Assembly: GCA_017647785.1 (NCBI GenBank)
Contig: JAGCJW010000014.1
Location: forward strand, 1-42,445
DNA from: Bacteroidales bacterium
Lineage (GTDB): Bacteria; Bacteroidota; Bacteroidia; Bacteroidales; P3
Length of the DNA: 42,445 nt
Direction of reading: 5' to 3'
How positions within the stretch are numbered: position 1 is the first letter of the stretch; each line of letters opens with the position of its first letter. Positions 32,839-40,086 of this stretch are shown here, piece by piece. Position numbers and translations under genes: made by a program. The notes below the pieces were generated by a model, which searched no databases, was not told the origin of the DNA, and was given only the letters and a program-made list of their open reading frames with translations.

Positions 32839-32864
32839 AAAGGCACTCAATTTAGAGTGCCTTT
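32839..32864. terminator. Bidirectional terminator
   Basis: AAAGGCACTC at 32839-32848 pairs with GAGTGCCTTT at 32855-32864. It lies between the converging glucosaminidase and rubredoxin genes and can end transcription from both sides. Confidence 0.85.
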
Positions 32865-32874
32865 ATTTTAATTG

Positions 32875-33033
32875 TTATATTTCTTGAAAATCTTCCTTAC
32901 CTACTCCACATAAAGGACAAGTATATTCCTCTGGTAAGTCTTCCCATTTTGTTCCTGGGGCGATTCCATTATCTGGATCTCCTATTGCTTCATCGTAAAC
33001 GAATCCACAAACTGTACATTCATACTTTTTCAT
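32875..33033 (-). CDS. Rubredoxin
   Basis: A 52-residue mononuclear-iron electron carrier. The two iron-binding knuckles are CTVCG at 6-10 and CPLCG near 39-43, with the [11 protein letters not shown] opening and [16 protein letters not shown] middle typical of rubredoxin. I set the start at 33033 because this gives the standard length; the longer frame would overlap perR. It is last in the operon fprA, flavin reductase-rubredoxin, rubrerythrin, perR, rubredoxin. It would pass electrons to the flavodiiron protein or rubrerythrin. Confidence 0.95.
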   Translation of the reverse strand: MKKYECTVCGFVYDEAIGDPDNGIAPGTKWEDLPEEYTCPLCGVGKEDFQEI

Positions 33034-33059
33034 AGCAATTATTATTTTTGAGTTTAGTA

Positions 33060-33491
33060 TTAATTTTCTTTTAAACAATCCATACAATATCCCCTATGAT
33101 ATACGTGAGTTTCCTCTAATGCAAAACCTTCTACATTTTCGGTTTTAGGAAATTCTATCATTTCTTTCAATGGCACATCAACTACTTTTCCACAAGAAAG
33201 ACAGATAAAGTGCGCATGTCTATCTACGTAACCATCATATCTAACCATCTTCTCATCTATTGTTATACTAAGTATAGCCTTTTTTAGAGCTAATAATTTT
33301 AATGTATTATAGATAGTTGTCTTTGATATTGTCGGAATCTTATCTTTTAAATCGTTAAATATTTCTTCCACCGTTGGATGAGTGCGATGTTCCAATAAAT
33401 ATGTCATCACAGCTAATCTTTGTACTGATGGTTTTATATCTTTCTCGATAAGATATTGTTTAACCGTATTTATATTCCACTGCTCAGCCAT
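33060..33491 (-). CDS. perR: Peroxide-responsive repressor PerR
   Basis: A 143-residue Fur-family repressor. The residues that bind the regulatory metal in Bacillus PerR are all present with a one-residue shift: H38, D86, H92, H94 and D105. The structural zinc cysteines are C97, C100, C136 and C139. The aspartate at 86 points to PerR rather than Fur. Peroxide oxidises the iron-bound protein and releases it from DNA. The gene is fourth in the operon that it is expected to control, and a perfect 7-1-7 PerR box lies in the leader at 35988-36002, so autoregulation is likely. Confidence 0.9.
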   Translation of the reverse strand: MAEQWNINTVKQYLIEKDIKPSVQRLAVMTYLLEHRTHPTVEEIFNDLKDKIPTISKTTIYNTLKLLALKKAILSITIDEKMVRYDGYVDRHAHFICLSCGKVVDVPLKEMIEFPKTENVEGFALEETHVYHRGYCMDCLKEN

Positions 33492-33505
33492 AGGGCAATG
33501 TGTTT

Positions 33506-34045
33506 TTAATAGTTTTCTGCTCTAACTTGGAAATATGATTGAGGGTGATCGCACACTGGGCAAATTTTTGGAGCTTTTTTACCAATTATTATATGACCGC
33601 AATTTGCACATTGCCATACTGTATCATTTTCCTTAGAGAATACTACTCCGTCTTCAATGTTTTTTAACAATTTACGATAGCGTTCTTCGTGTTCTTTTTC
33701 GATTTTTGCTACCATTTCAAAAAGTTTAGCAATTTTTGTAAAGCCTTCTTCTTGTGCTTCTTTAGCAAAAGTTGCGTACATGTCAGTCCACTCGTAATTT
33801 TCTCCTGCCGCAGCATCTTTAAGATTAGTCATAGTTTCAGGAACTTCTCCTCCGTGTAAAAGTTTGAACCAAATCTTTGCGTGTTCCTTTTCATTCAAAG
33901 CTGTTTCTTCAAAAAGATTTGCCATTTGCACATAACCATCTTTCTTTGCTTGTGAAGCGTAGTATAAATATTTTGTATGAGCTTGTGATTCTCCTGCAAA
34001 AGCTGCTTGTAAATTCTTTTCTGTTTTTGTTCCCTTTAATTCCAT
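33506..34045 (-). CDS. rbr: Rubrerythrin
   Basis: A 179-residue peroxide reductase of anaerobes. The N-terminal ferritin-like domain holds the diiron ligands in [11 protein letters not shown] (about 15-25), [13 protein letters not shown] and [10 protein letters not shown]. The C-terminal rubredoxin domain (about 140-179) has CANCG and CPVCD. It reduces hydrogen peroxide to water using electrons from rubredoxin. It is 43 bp after the flavin reductase-rubredoxin gene and 14 bp before perR in the same operon. Confidence 0.96.
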   Translation of the reverse strand: MELKGTKTEKNLQAAFAGESQAHTKYLYYASQAKKDGYVQMANLFEETALNEKEHAKIWFKLLHGGEVPETMTNLKDAAAGENYEWTDMYATFAKEAQEEGFTKIAKLFEMVAKIEKEHEERYRKLLKNIEDGVVFSKENDTVWQCANCGHIIIGKKAPKICPVCDHPQSYFQVRAENY

Positions 34046-34088
34046 AATTCAATTCTTTTTTTAAAATTTATAAATAACTATTTTTTAA

Positions 34089-34688
34089 TTACATTTGTTC
34101 AAAATCTGCAACACCATGCTGACACCAAGGACAGATAAAATCTTCTGGTAAAACCTCTTCCTCGTGAACATATCCGCATACTTTACACACCCAAGATTTT
34201 TTCTTTTTACTTTCAGGCTGTGGCTTAATATGCTCATGGTAATATTCGTATGTTAGAGATTTCTTTTCCGAAAGGTCTTTTGTTTCGTTAATATCAGCTA
34301 AGAATAGAGTATGTGAGCCTAAATCCATTTTAGAAAACACAGTTCCTGAAATAAATGCGTTTGCGTACTTTTCAGTTATGTAATACATTCCATCGGAATT
34401 GCGTTTTGCAAACTCATAACCCTCAAATTTTTCAACATCTCTACCACTTGCAAAACCGAAATGTTTTATTAAATCCATAGGAACCTCAGTTGTCAAAATA
34501 CTTAGGGTAAATCTTCCAGTATTTGCAATCATATCGTGAGTAAGATTGTTTTTATTTACAGTGAAAGCAAGTCTTAGTGGATTGTCTGTTACTTGCATTG
34601 CAACATTTGTTATACAAGCGTTATCCTTTTCGCCTTCACGAGCCGACAAAACAAAGAGTCCGTATTCTAATTTATCTAAAACATTCAT
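34089..34688 (-). CDS. Flavin reductase-rubredoxin fusion (high-molecular-weight rubredoxin)
   Basis: 199 residues. The N-terminal 150 residues form an FMN-binding flavin-reductase-like domain (YGLFVLSAREG, ACITNVAMQVTDNPLRLAF). The C-terminal 40 residues are a rubredoxin domain with CKVCGYVHEE and CPWCQHG. In other anaerobes such fusions carry electrons from NAD(P)H to the flavodiiron oxygen reductase. The gene is 24 bp after the flavodiiron gene, fitting that partnership. The electron donor is inferred from the family. Confidence 0.92.
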   Translation of the reverse strand: MNVLDKLEYGLFVLSAREGEKDNACITNVAMQVTDNPLRLAFTVNKNNLTHDMIANTGRFTLSILTTEVPMDLIKHFGFASGRDVEKFEGYEFAKRNSDGMYYITEKYANAFISGTVFSKMDLGSHTLFLADINETKDLSEKKSLTYEYYHEHIKPQPESKKKKSWVCKVCGYVHEEEVLPEDFICPWCQHGVADFEQM

Positions 34689-34712
34689 ATTCTTAGCTTT
34701 TTTTAAAATTTA

Positions 34713-35921
34713 TTACTTATTTAAATCTGCTACAACTTCCTTAACCATTTCTTCTAACATCTCTATTTGATTTTCTTTCATAGAAGATTTGATTGTAAGA
34801 GTAGAATCCAAGATATTCATTTCTTTCATTTCTTCGATGATTGTACGCATTTTGCAACCAGCAACAGGTCCCCAAGTACCATTTTCAATAAGAGCAAAAC
34901 TACGTTTTTGTAATCCGTGAGCCTTTAAATCCAATAAGAAATTTTCCATTGGAGTAAACACACCACCATTATAAGTTGGAGCAGCTAAAACTATATGACT
35001 GCAACGGAAAGCCTCAGAAATTAAGTAAGAAACGTGAGTTGCCGATACGTCATAGCATCTTACATCTTTCACACCAGCTTCTGCCAAAAGACTTGCAGTC
35101 TTATTTGCAACAGATTCAGTATTTCCATACATTGAACCATAGACAATCATCACGCTTTTATCTTCTGGCTCATATAAACTCCACTTATTATATTTATCTA
35201 AGAAGTATCCTAAATCGCTTCTCCAAATTGGACCATGCAAAGGACATATCATATCAATTTGAATGCCTGCTGCCTTTTTCAAAACCGTTTGAACAGAAGA
35301 GCCATACTTACCAACAATATTAGTATAGTAACGTCTTGCATCATCAATCCAATCTCTATCGAAATTAACCTCGTCATTAAATAAGTTTCCGTTCAAAGCT
35401 CCGAAAGTTCCGAAGGCATCTGCTGAGAATAAAATCTTATCTGTAATATCGTATGTAAACATTGCTTCTGGCCAGTGTACCATTGGAGCCATTACAAAGG
35501 TAAGTTTATGATTTTTTGTTTCAAAAACATCACCCTCTTTCACTGTAACAAATCTATCTTCTACCTCAAAATCGAAGAATTGCTTTATCATAGTTAACGT
35601 TTTCGCATTACCAATCAACTGCATTGTAGGATAACGCAAAACTAAGTCTTCAATCAAAGCACAATGATCAGGTTCCATGTGATTAACCACAAGATAATCC
35701 AAACCTCTTCCGTTTAAAACATGCTTAACATTTTCAAAAAATTGACCAGAGATAGAAGCGTCAGCAGTATCCAAAAGAACAGTCTTATCTTCGTCCATTA
35801 ACAAGTAAGCATTGTAAGAAACCCCTCTTGGAATTGGCATTACATTTTCAAATAAAGCCAAACGGCGATCACTTCCTCCTACCCAATAATAATCATTTGT
35901 TATTTTTCTTGTGTTGTGCAT
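34713..35921 (-). CDS. fprA: Flavodiiron protein (oxygen/NO reductase)
   Basis: 402 residues. The metallo-beta-lactamase-like domain carries the diiron ligands H81, E83, D85 and H86 in HMEPDHC, then VHWPEAM, FSADAFG and a later CPLHGPIWR. The flavodoxin domain (about 255-402) has the FMN loop YGSMYGNTES. The enzyme reduces oxygen to water, or nitric oxide to nitrous oxide, protecting an anaerobe. It is the first gene of the stress operon, with a promoter at 36018-36049 and a PerR box in its leader. Confidence 0.96.
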   Translation of the reverse strand: MHNTRKITNDYYWVGGSDRRLALFENVMPIPRGVSYNAYLLMDEDKTVLLDTADASISGQFFENVKHVLNGRGLDYLVVNHMEPDHCALIEDLVLRYPTMQLIGNAKTLTMIKQFFDFEVEDRFVTVKEGDVFETKNHKLTFVMAPMVHWPEAMFTYDITDKILFSADAFGTFGALNGNLFNDEVNFDRDWIDDARRYYTNIVGKYGSSVQTVLKKAAGIQIDMICPLHGPIWRSDLGYFLDKYNKWSLYEPEDKSVMIVYGSMYGNTESVANKTASLLAEAGVKDVRCYDVSATHVSYLISEAFRCSHIVLAAPTYNGGVFTPMENFLLDLKAHGLQKRSFALIENGTWGPVAGCKMRTIIEEMKEMNILDSTLTIKSSMKENQIEMLEEMVKEVVADLNK

Positions 35922-35987
35922 AATCTTAATATTTTATATTTAACATTTAATTTAATAATCTTGTTTTTTCATTCGACTATTTCAAAA

Positions 35988-36002
35988 TTGTAATCATTAC
36001 AA
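35988..36002. promoter_or_regulatory. PerR box (7-1-7 inverted repeat)
   Basis: TTGTAATCATTACAA is a perfect inverted repeat of seven bases around one C. It matches the Fur/PerR operator pattern and differs from the Bacillus PerR consensus TTATAATnATTATAA at two symmetric positions. It lies just after the predicted transcription start of the fprA operon, where bound repressor would block transcription. Confidence 0.88.
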
Positions 36003-36017
36003 ATTTGATTTCGATTG

Positions 36018-36049
36018 CAAAAATAAGCATTTTTCTTTAAACCAACAAA
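36018..36049 (-). promoter_or_regulatory. Promoter of the fprA-rbr-perR operon
   Basis: On the minus strand TTTG (plus 36046-36049) and TATTTTTG (plus 36018-36025) with a 20-bp spacer match the Bacteroidetes promoter. The PerR box begins 16 bp downstream of the -7 element; the leader is about 90 nt. Confidence 0.8.
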
Positions 36050-36068
36050 TATTTTCGTAAGTTTTTTT

Positions 36069-36138
36069 TAAAGAAAAAATCTTAAAACACTATATTTCAG
36101 TAAATTAAAATAAAGAAAAAAATTACAATTCCAAAGAA
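36069..36138 (+). repeat. Degenerate 21-bp phased array
   Basis: TAAAGAA at 36069 and 36111 and CAAAGAA at 36132 fall in exact 21-bp register; the position at 36090 is degenerate (CTATATT). The last unit covers codons near the C-terminus of the DUF4143 ATPase gene, so the array crosses its stop codon at 36123-36125. Confidence 0.55.
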
Positions 36139-37403
36139 TTATCTTTCAATAAGAAGTCATAAATACTCATTGTTATAATTCCATTTTCATCTCTTATGAA
36201 AGGAGTTTCCTCTCCTATTATAACAATTTTCTTAAATGAATCATCAACTTTAAGCAAAGAAGCTCTTTCTTGTTTAATCTTTTCTTCCGTTTCCATACGA
36301 TAAGCAGATTGTATATAATATCGCTGATTTCCTAAATTACATACAAAATCCACTTCCAAATTTGCACGTTGTTGCTTACTATCTTCGTTTTTCAAGACCA
36401 CAGGAACAACACCCACATCAACATTAAAGCCTCTTATTCTTAATTCATTATAAATTACATTCTCCATCAAATGACTTTTTTCATATTGACGAAAATTCAA
36501 ACGAGCATTACGAAGACCTAAATCCATAAAATAATACTTAAAAGGAGAATTAACATATTTTCGCCCCTTAATATCGTAACGAGTAACCTTCTCCACAAGG
36601 AAAGAATCGCACAAATACTCAATATAATCCTTTATTGTATCGTATGATATATTAGATTTCTTTTCACTCTTGAAAGTATTTGCCAACTTATTCGGATTAG
36701 ACAAAGCACCAATGCCAGAAGCCAAAATATTGATAAGCTCTTCCAAGTCTCCATCTTTCTTAACCCTATAACGCTCTTTAATATCCTTTATATAAGTTTC
36801 CTCAAACAAAGAAGTTAAATACTTTACCTTTTGTTGCTCTGTTTCATACATTAAAATTTGAGGCAATCCTCCATAAAGCATATACTCATTAAAAGCCGTA
36901 GTAACAGAACCTGAATAAGCAGACATATATTCCTTAAAACTCAAAGGATACATCTTTATTTCAAAACCCCTACCTCTAAACTCCGTAGCAATATCCTTTG
37001 ATAAAAACTTAGCATTACTACCAGTTACATAAACATCTGTATTCCTCATTTTCAAAAAACCATTCAACACATCTACAAACTCTTCAAGCATCTGAACCTC
37101 ATCTAATAAAATATAATACAAACCCTCATCTACAATTCTACTCTCAACATAAGAATACAGATTATCAGGATTTCTCAAAGCCTTATTTTTATAATCCTCT
37201 AAATCCACCACAATTATATGATCAGAATCAACACCACTTTCTTTAAGATAAGAAGTAAAAAGTTCAAACAAAAGAAAAGACTTACCACATCTTCTCATTC
37301 CGGTTATCACCTTTATCATTCCATTATTTCTTAACGAAATCAACTCGTTCAAATACTTGTTTCTATCAATTCTTTTCATATCTCTATTCGGAATTTCTGT
37401 CAT
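36123..37403 (-). CDS. DUF4143 AAA ATPase
   Basis: About 426 residues. The N-terminal AAA domain has Walker A GMRRCGKSF (about 35-43) and Walker B YYILLDEVQML (about 95-105). The C-terminal DUF4143 domain includes KYYFMDLGLRNARL and LEVDFVCNLGNQRYYIQ, a nuclease-like E-x-D-F pattern. These proteins are widespread, variable genes of Bacteroidota with unknown function. An in-frame GTG at 37412 could start it, but the ATG at 37403 is preferred. Two copies of a 36-bp dyad element flank its promoter, and the proximal copy overlaps the start codon, which suggests tight autoregulation. Confidence 0.85.
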   Translation of the reverse strand: MTEIPNRDMKRIDRNKYLNELISLRNNGMIKVITGMRRCGKSFLLFELFTSYLKESGVDSDHIIVVDLEDYKNKALRNPDNLYSYVESRIVDEGLYYILLDEVQMLEEFVDVLNGFLKMRNTDVYVTGSNAKFLSKDIATEFRGRGFEIKMYPLSFKEYMSAYSGSVTTAFNEYMLYGGLPQILMYETEQQKVKYLTSLFEETYIKDIKERYRVKKDGDLEELINILASGIGALSNPNKLANTFKSEKKSNISYDTIKDYIEYLCDSFLVEKVTRYDIKGRKYVNSPFKYYFMDLGLRNARLNFRQYEKSHLMENVIYNELRIRGFNVDVGVVPVVLKNEDSKQQRANLEVDFVCNLGNQRYYIQSAYRMETEEKIKQERASLLKVDDSFKKIVIIGEETPFIRDENGIITMSIYDFLLKDNSLEL

Positions 37404-37423
37404 TTTTGACACTTTTTTCGACT
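37386..37423. promoter_or_regulatory. Dyad element, proximal copy
   Basis: Contains TGTCATTTTTGACA, an inverted repeat with 5-bp arms, inside a longer imperfect palindrome with outer arms near TCGGAA and TTCGACT. A 36-base stretch (37388-37423) recurs at 37463-37498 with one mismatch. This copy covers the start codon and leader of the DUF4143 gene. Confidence 0.7.
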
Positions 37424-37424
37424 A

Positions 37425-37456
37425 CAAAATTAAAAACTCTTTCAATGCAAAACAAA
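37425..37456 (-). promoter_or_regulatory. Promoter of the DUF4143 ATPase gene
   Basis: On the minus strand TTTG (plus 37453-37456) and TAATTTTG (plus 37425-37432) with a 20-bp spacer fit the Bacteroidetes promoter. It lies exactly between the two dyad copies. Confidence 0.75.
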
Positions 37457-37460
37457 TTTC

Positions 37461-37498
37461 AGTCGGAATTTCTGTCATTTTTGACACTTTTTCCGACT
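37461..37498. promoter_or_regulatory. Dyad element, distal copy
   Basis: AGTCGGAA at 37461-37468 and its complement TTCCGACT at 37491-37498 form outer arms around TGTCATTTTTGACA. The repeat is 75 bp, about seven helical turns, from the proximal copy. It also occupies the -33 region of the divergent sigma factor gene, whose -7 box TACTTTTG is at 37517-37524. Confidence 0.72.
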
Positions 37499-37516
37499 GA
37501 GAGTATTTTTTTTCGT

Positions 37517-37524
37517 TACTTTTG
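37517..37524 (+). promoter_or_regulatory. -7 box for the ECF sigma factor operon
   Basis: TACTTTTG matches TAnnTTTG, about 52 bp before the start codon at 37577. No TTTG lies at -33; the dyad element is there instead. Confidence 0.5.
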
Positions 37525-37576
37525 TAACCAAATAATATAGTAAGGGATTATTATAGTAAAAGGAAACTAAATTTCA

Positions 37577-38038
37577 ATGAGCGAAAAAGAGTATAAAAAA
37601 ATAATTGAGCTTTATTCCGATGGGGTATTTGCCTATCTTGTAAAAAATTTACAGGATAGGGATTCTTCAAAGGATATTCTTCAAGATACTTTTATTTCGC
37701 TTTGGAATAATAAAGAAAAGATTGAAAAAGATAAGGTAAGGAATTGGCTTTTTGTTACTGCTCACAACAATATGTTAAAACACTTTCGCTACAATAAGGT
37801 TAGAGAAAACGACTTTCAAAGCGACACTCCTATTTACTCAAACACCGATAACAAACAATTGTTAGATTATTTACTAAATCAACTCAACGAAAAAATGCGT
37901 CAATGTTTAATGTTAAAGGAGTGGGAAGGCTTTTCGGTTAAGGAAATCGCAGAGATAATGCAAATAAGTGAGAGTGATGTAAAGGTAAATATTTTTAGAG
38001 CGAAATTAAAACTAAAAGAGATATATGAAAACAAATAA
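37577..38038 (+). CDS. ECF-type RNA polymerase sigma factor
   Basis: 153 residues with region 2 (about 5-75: SDGVFAYLVKNLQDRDSSKDILQDTFISLWNNKEKI) and region 4 (about 95-150: LNEKMRQCLMLKEWEGFSVKEIAEIMQISESDVKVNIFRAKLKLKEIYE). This is the minimal ECF sigma factor arrangement. It overlaps the next gene, a membrane anti-sigma factor, by 14 bases, so the pair is translationally coupled. An outer-membrane barrel gene follows, which suggests an envelope-signal circuit. The signal is unknown. Confidence 0.95.
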   Translation: MSEKEYKKIIELYSDGVFAYLVKNLQDRDSSKDILQDTFISLWNNKEKIEKDKVRNWLFVTAHNNMLKHFRYNKVRENDFQSDTPIYSNTDNKQLLDYLLNQLNEKMRQCLMLKEWEGFSVKEIAEIMQISESDVKVNIFRAKLKLKEIYENK

Positions 38039-38795
38039 GGAAGATATAGAAATAATGCTTTTTGATTACGCAGAGGGGAATTTAAGTCCTGAGGAGCGTA
38101 AGGAGGTTGAGGCTTTCTTAAAGGAAAATCCTCAATATGCAAAGATGCTTGATAGTTATCAAGAAAGTCCAATTTTGGAAAAGCCTTTGGAGGTAAAATT
38201 TGAGAACAAAAATGAACTATACTCTCTTGCGAAAGGAAAAAAGACAAGAAAGATTGTATTTAAACCAAGTTTTATTTACTGGTCTTCGGCTGTTGCGGCT
38301 ATTGTTTTATTGTTTTTCTTCACAAGACCTTTGCTTACAAGTGAACAAAAAGCTACAATTACAAATGATTCTTTGATTGCAAAAACTGAAACAAAGAAAG
38401 AGGAAAATAAAACAAAGAAAGAATTTACGGAAACAAAGAAAGAATTTACGGAAACAAAGAAAAATTTTGTCTTTGTTATAGAAGAGGAAAACGACACTAT
38501 AATTCACCAAATTGCATTCCAAGAAATAGAGCTTCCAAGTGCAGAAATAGAGAAGCAAGAGCGTATTTTATATATGAGATACGAAGAGAGCATAATGGTA
38601 AAAAAAGTCTCAAAACCTTCTCTTGCAAGTAGGATTGTTAAGAGCATAGGTTTAGAGGAAAAGATTGAGGAGTTTTATAATTCGGATTTTGTTTCCAATA
38701 CAAGAAATACAATAAACACTGCAAGAAGTCTTGGCAAAAAACAAGTGAAAACAACAACTACAACAATAAAAAGAGAAGAAAGTATAAATGTTTAA
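38025..38795 (+). CDS. Membrane anti-sigma factor with heptapeptide repeats
   Basis: 256 residues. The N-terminal 50 residues (EIMLFDYAEGNLSPEERKEVEAFLKENP) resemble the zinc-free anti-sigma domain that traps ECF sigma factors. One membrane segment spans about 82-100, placing the rest in the periplasm. Directly after it lies a repeat: TKK at residues 123, 130, 137 and 144, with two identical TKKEFTE units. In DNA these are CAAAGAA cores spaced exactly 21 bp apart. The periplasmic part is otherwise not recognised. It overlaps the sigma gene by 14 bases and is followed after 19 bp by an outer-membrane barrel gene that may share its regulation. Confidence 0.85.
   Translation: MKTNKEDIEIMLFDYAEGNLSPEERKEVEAFLKENPQYAKMLDSYQESPILEKPLEVKFENKNELYSLAKGKKTRKIVFKPSFIYWSSAVAAIVLLFFFTRPLLTSEQKATITNDSLIAKTETKKEENKTKKEFTETKKEFTETKKNFVFVIEEENDTIIHQIAFQEIELPSAEIEKQERILYMRYEESIMVKKVSKPSLASRIVKSIGLEEKIEEFYNSDFVSNTRNTINTARSLGKKQVKTTTTTIKREESINV
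38391..38461 (+). repeat. 21-bp phased CAAAGAA repeat inside the anti-sigma gene
   Basis: CAAAGAA starts at 38392, 38413, 38434 and 38455, exactly 21 bp apart. The middle two units are identical over the full period. In frame each gives TKK as part of a 7-residue unit. The core and period match the intergenic arrays at 6300 and 12144. Confidence 0.9.
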
Positions 38796-38814
38796 TAAAT
38801 AAAAATTAAAAGTT

Positions 38815-40032
38815 ATGGTAAGGAAAATCACAACCTTAGTAGCATTAGTGAGTCTTTTTACAGCGTTCAACGCAGTCAAAGCTCAAGAGGAAGAAGACAA
38901 AGCCTCTAAAGTGGAGTTTAGTCAAACAATTCATCAAGGCGAAACATTGAAATTAGGTAACTTTATTTCGGTGGTTTCAAAAGAAGGTTCAAAAGGGAAA
39001 AAGAATGTAAAAATTTGCACTTCTACTGATTCCCCTATTATAGATGAATTAGATGAGGAATTAAATTGGATATGGAATAGCAAGGATATTACAAATGCTG
39101 ATACAATTTTTGTTTTGGCTGATTCTGTTCTTCTTGAAAAGAAATTATGGAATAGCAATGGTAATATTTTAGACGAAAGGTTTATCGTAGTTTTTACAGA
39201 TAACAACAGATATTCTTTAAGTTATGCTAACGTAGCAGATATTGACGAACTTGCTACTTTCACAACAGTCATCAATATATTTAACAAAATAGCAAATGAG
39301 GGTGATAAATTAAAGCAATTCGATACAATAAACTTAAATATCGAAGAATTGAATAAAGATTTAGAAAAAGCATTAAACAAATATCATAAAAACATAGATG
39401 TAAATATAGAAACACCGAAGAAAAAGAAAGACTTATTGGATATAAACTTAGCATTTGGAGTAGGATATTTAAATTGGGCCAATAATGGCTTTTATTCCGT
39501 TCCACAATCCTCTGACCCTTTTTCATTAAAATATGGATTGAAAACTGATATTATATTACAATTTATAGTCTTTCCTAAAAGTCTTATTTCTATTTCAACA
39601 GGTATAGGACAACAAAGCAACATTTTTGAATTTAGAAATGGATTTGACAACTATGAATTTGCAACAAACCCTACTTCAAACAACTATTCCATAGAATCAA
39701 ATAGTCTTACAGCATATTATATTACTGTTCCATTGACAATAGACTTTAATTTGAATAAAGATTTCAGAATACATATTGGAGCAATGGGTGGAATCAATTA
39801 CAACACTTCTTGGTCTGGATTTGTTCGTTCTTACAAAGAAAACGGAGAAACAACAACTCAACAATCTGGCTCTGCATTTAGCCAATTCAACCCTTTCAAA
39901 TTAGACGCCATGTTTGGGATTTCATTTGATCAATTCACATTCTACGCCAACTATGCTTTAACCGATATGTTTGAAAGCACATATAAATTCCAAGCAAGAC
40001 CATTTAGCTTCGGCTTAATGATATGGTATTAA
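38815..40032 (+). CDS. Outer-membrane beta-barrel protein
   Basis: 405 residues with a signal peptide (1-23, ending NAVKA). The first half (about 30-195) looks mostly non-barrel, with charged and helical stretches (INIFNKIANEGDKLKQFDTINLN). The C-terminal half (about 205-405) alternates hydrophobic and polar residues and ends in FSFGLMIWY, a terminal aromatic as in outer-membrane barrels. It is third in the sigma/anti-sigma operon, 19 bp after the anti-sigma gene, and is probably a target or sensor of that circuit. No specific function is recognised. Confidence 0.82.
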   Translation: MVRKITTLVALVSLFTAFNAVKAQEEEDKASKVEFSQTIHQGETLKLGNFISVVSKEGSKGKKNVKICTSTDSPIIDELDEELNWIWNSKDITNADTIFVLADSVLLEKKLWNSNGNILDERFIVVFTDNNRYSLSYANVADIDELATFTTVINIFNKIANEGDKLKQFDTINLNIEELNKDLEKALNKYHKNIDVNIETPKKKKDLLDINLAFGVGYLNWANNGFYSVPQSSDPFSLKYGLKTDIILQFIVFPKSLISISTGIGQQSNIFEFRNGFDNYEFATNPTSNNYSIESNSLTAYYITVPLTIDFNLNKDFRIHIGAMGGINYNTSWSGFVRSYKENGETTTQQSGSAFSQFNPFKLDAMFGISFDQFTFYANYALTDMFESTYKFQARPFSFGLMIWY

Positions 40033-40054
40033 GCCCATTTCACAACATAAACCA

Positions 40055-40086
40055 AAAAAGGCTGGATTTTACAATTCAGCCTTTTT
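40055..40086. terminator. Bidirectional terminator
   Basis: AAAAAGGCTG at 40055-40064 pairs with CAGCCTTTTT at 40077-40086. It lies between the converging barrel gene and the metallophosphoesterase gene, partly inside the latter's last codons. Confidence 0.82.

Noticed and set aside
37404..37412. GTG start for the DUF4143 gene
   Set aside because: The ATG three codons later is the stronger start, and the GTG lies inside the dyad element close to the predicted transcription start.
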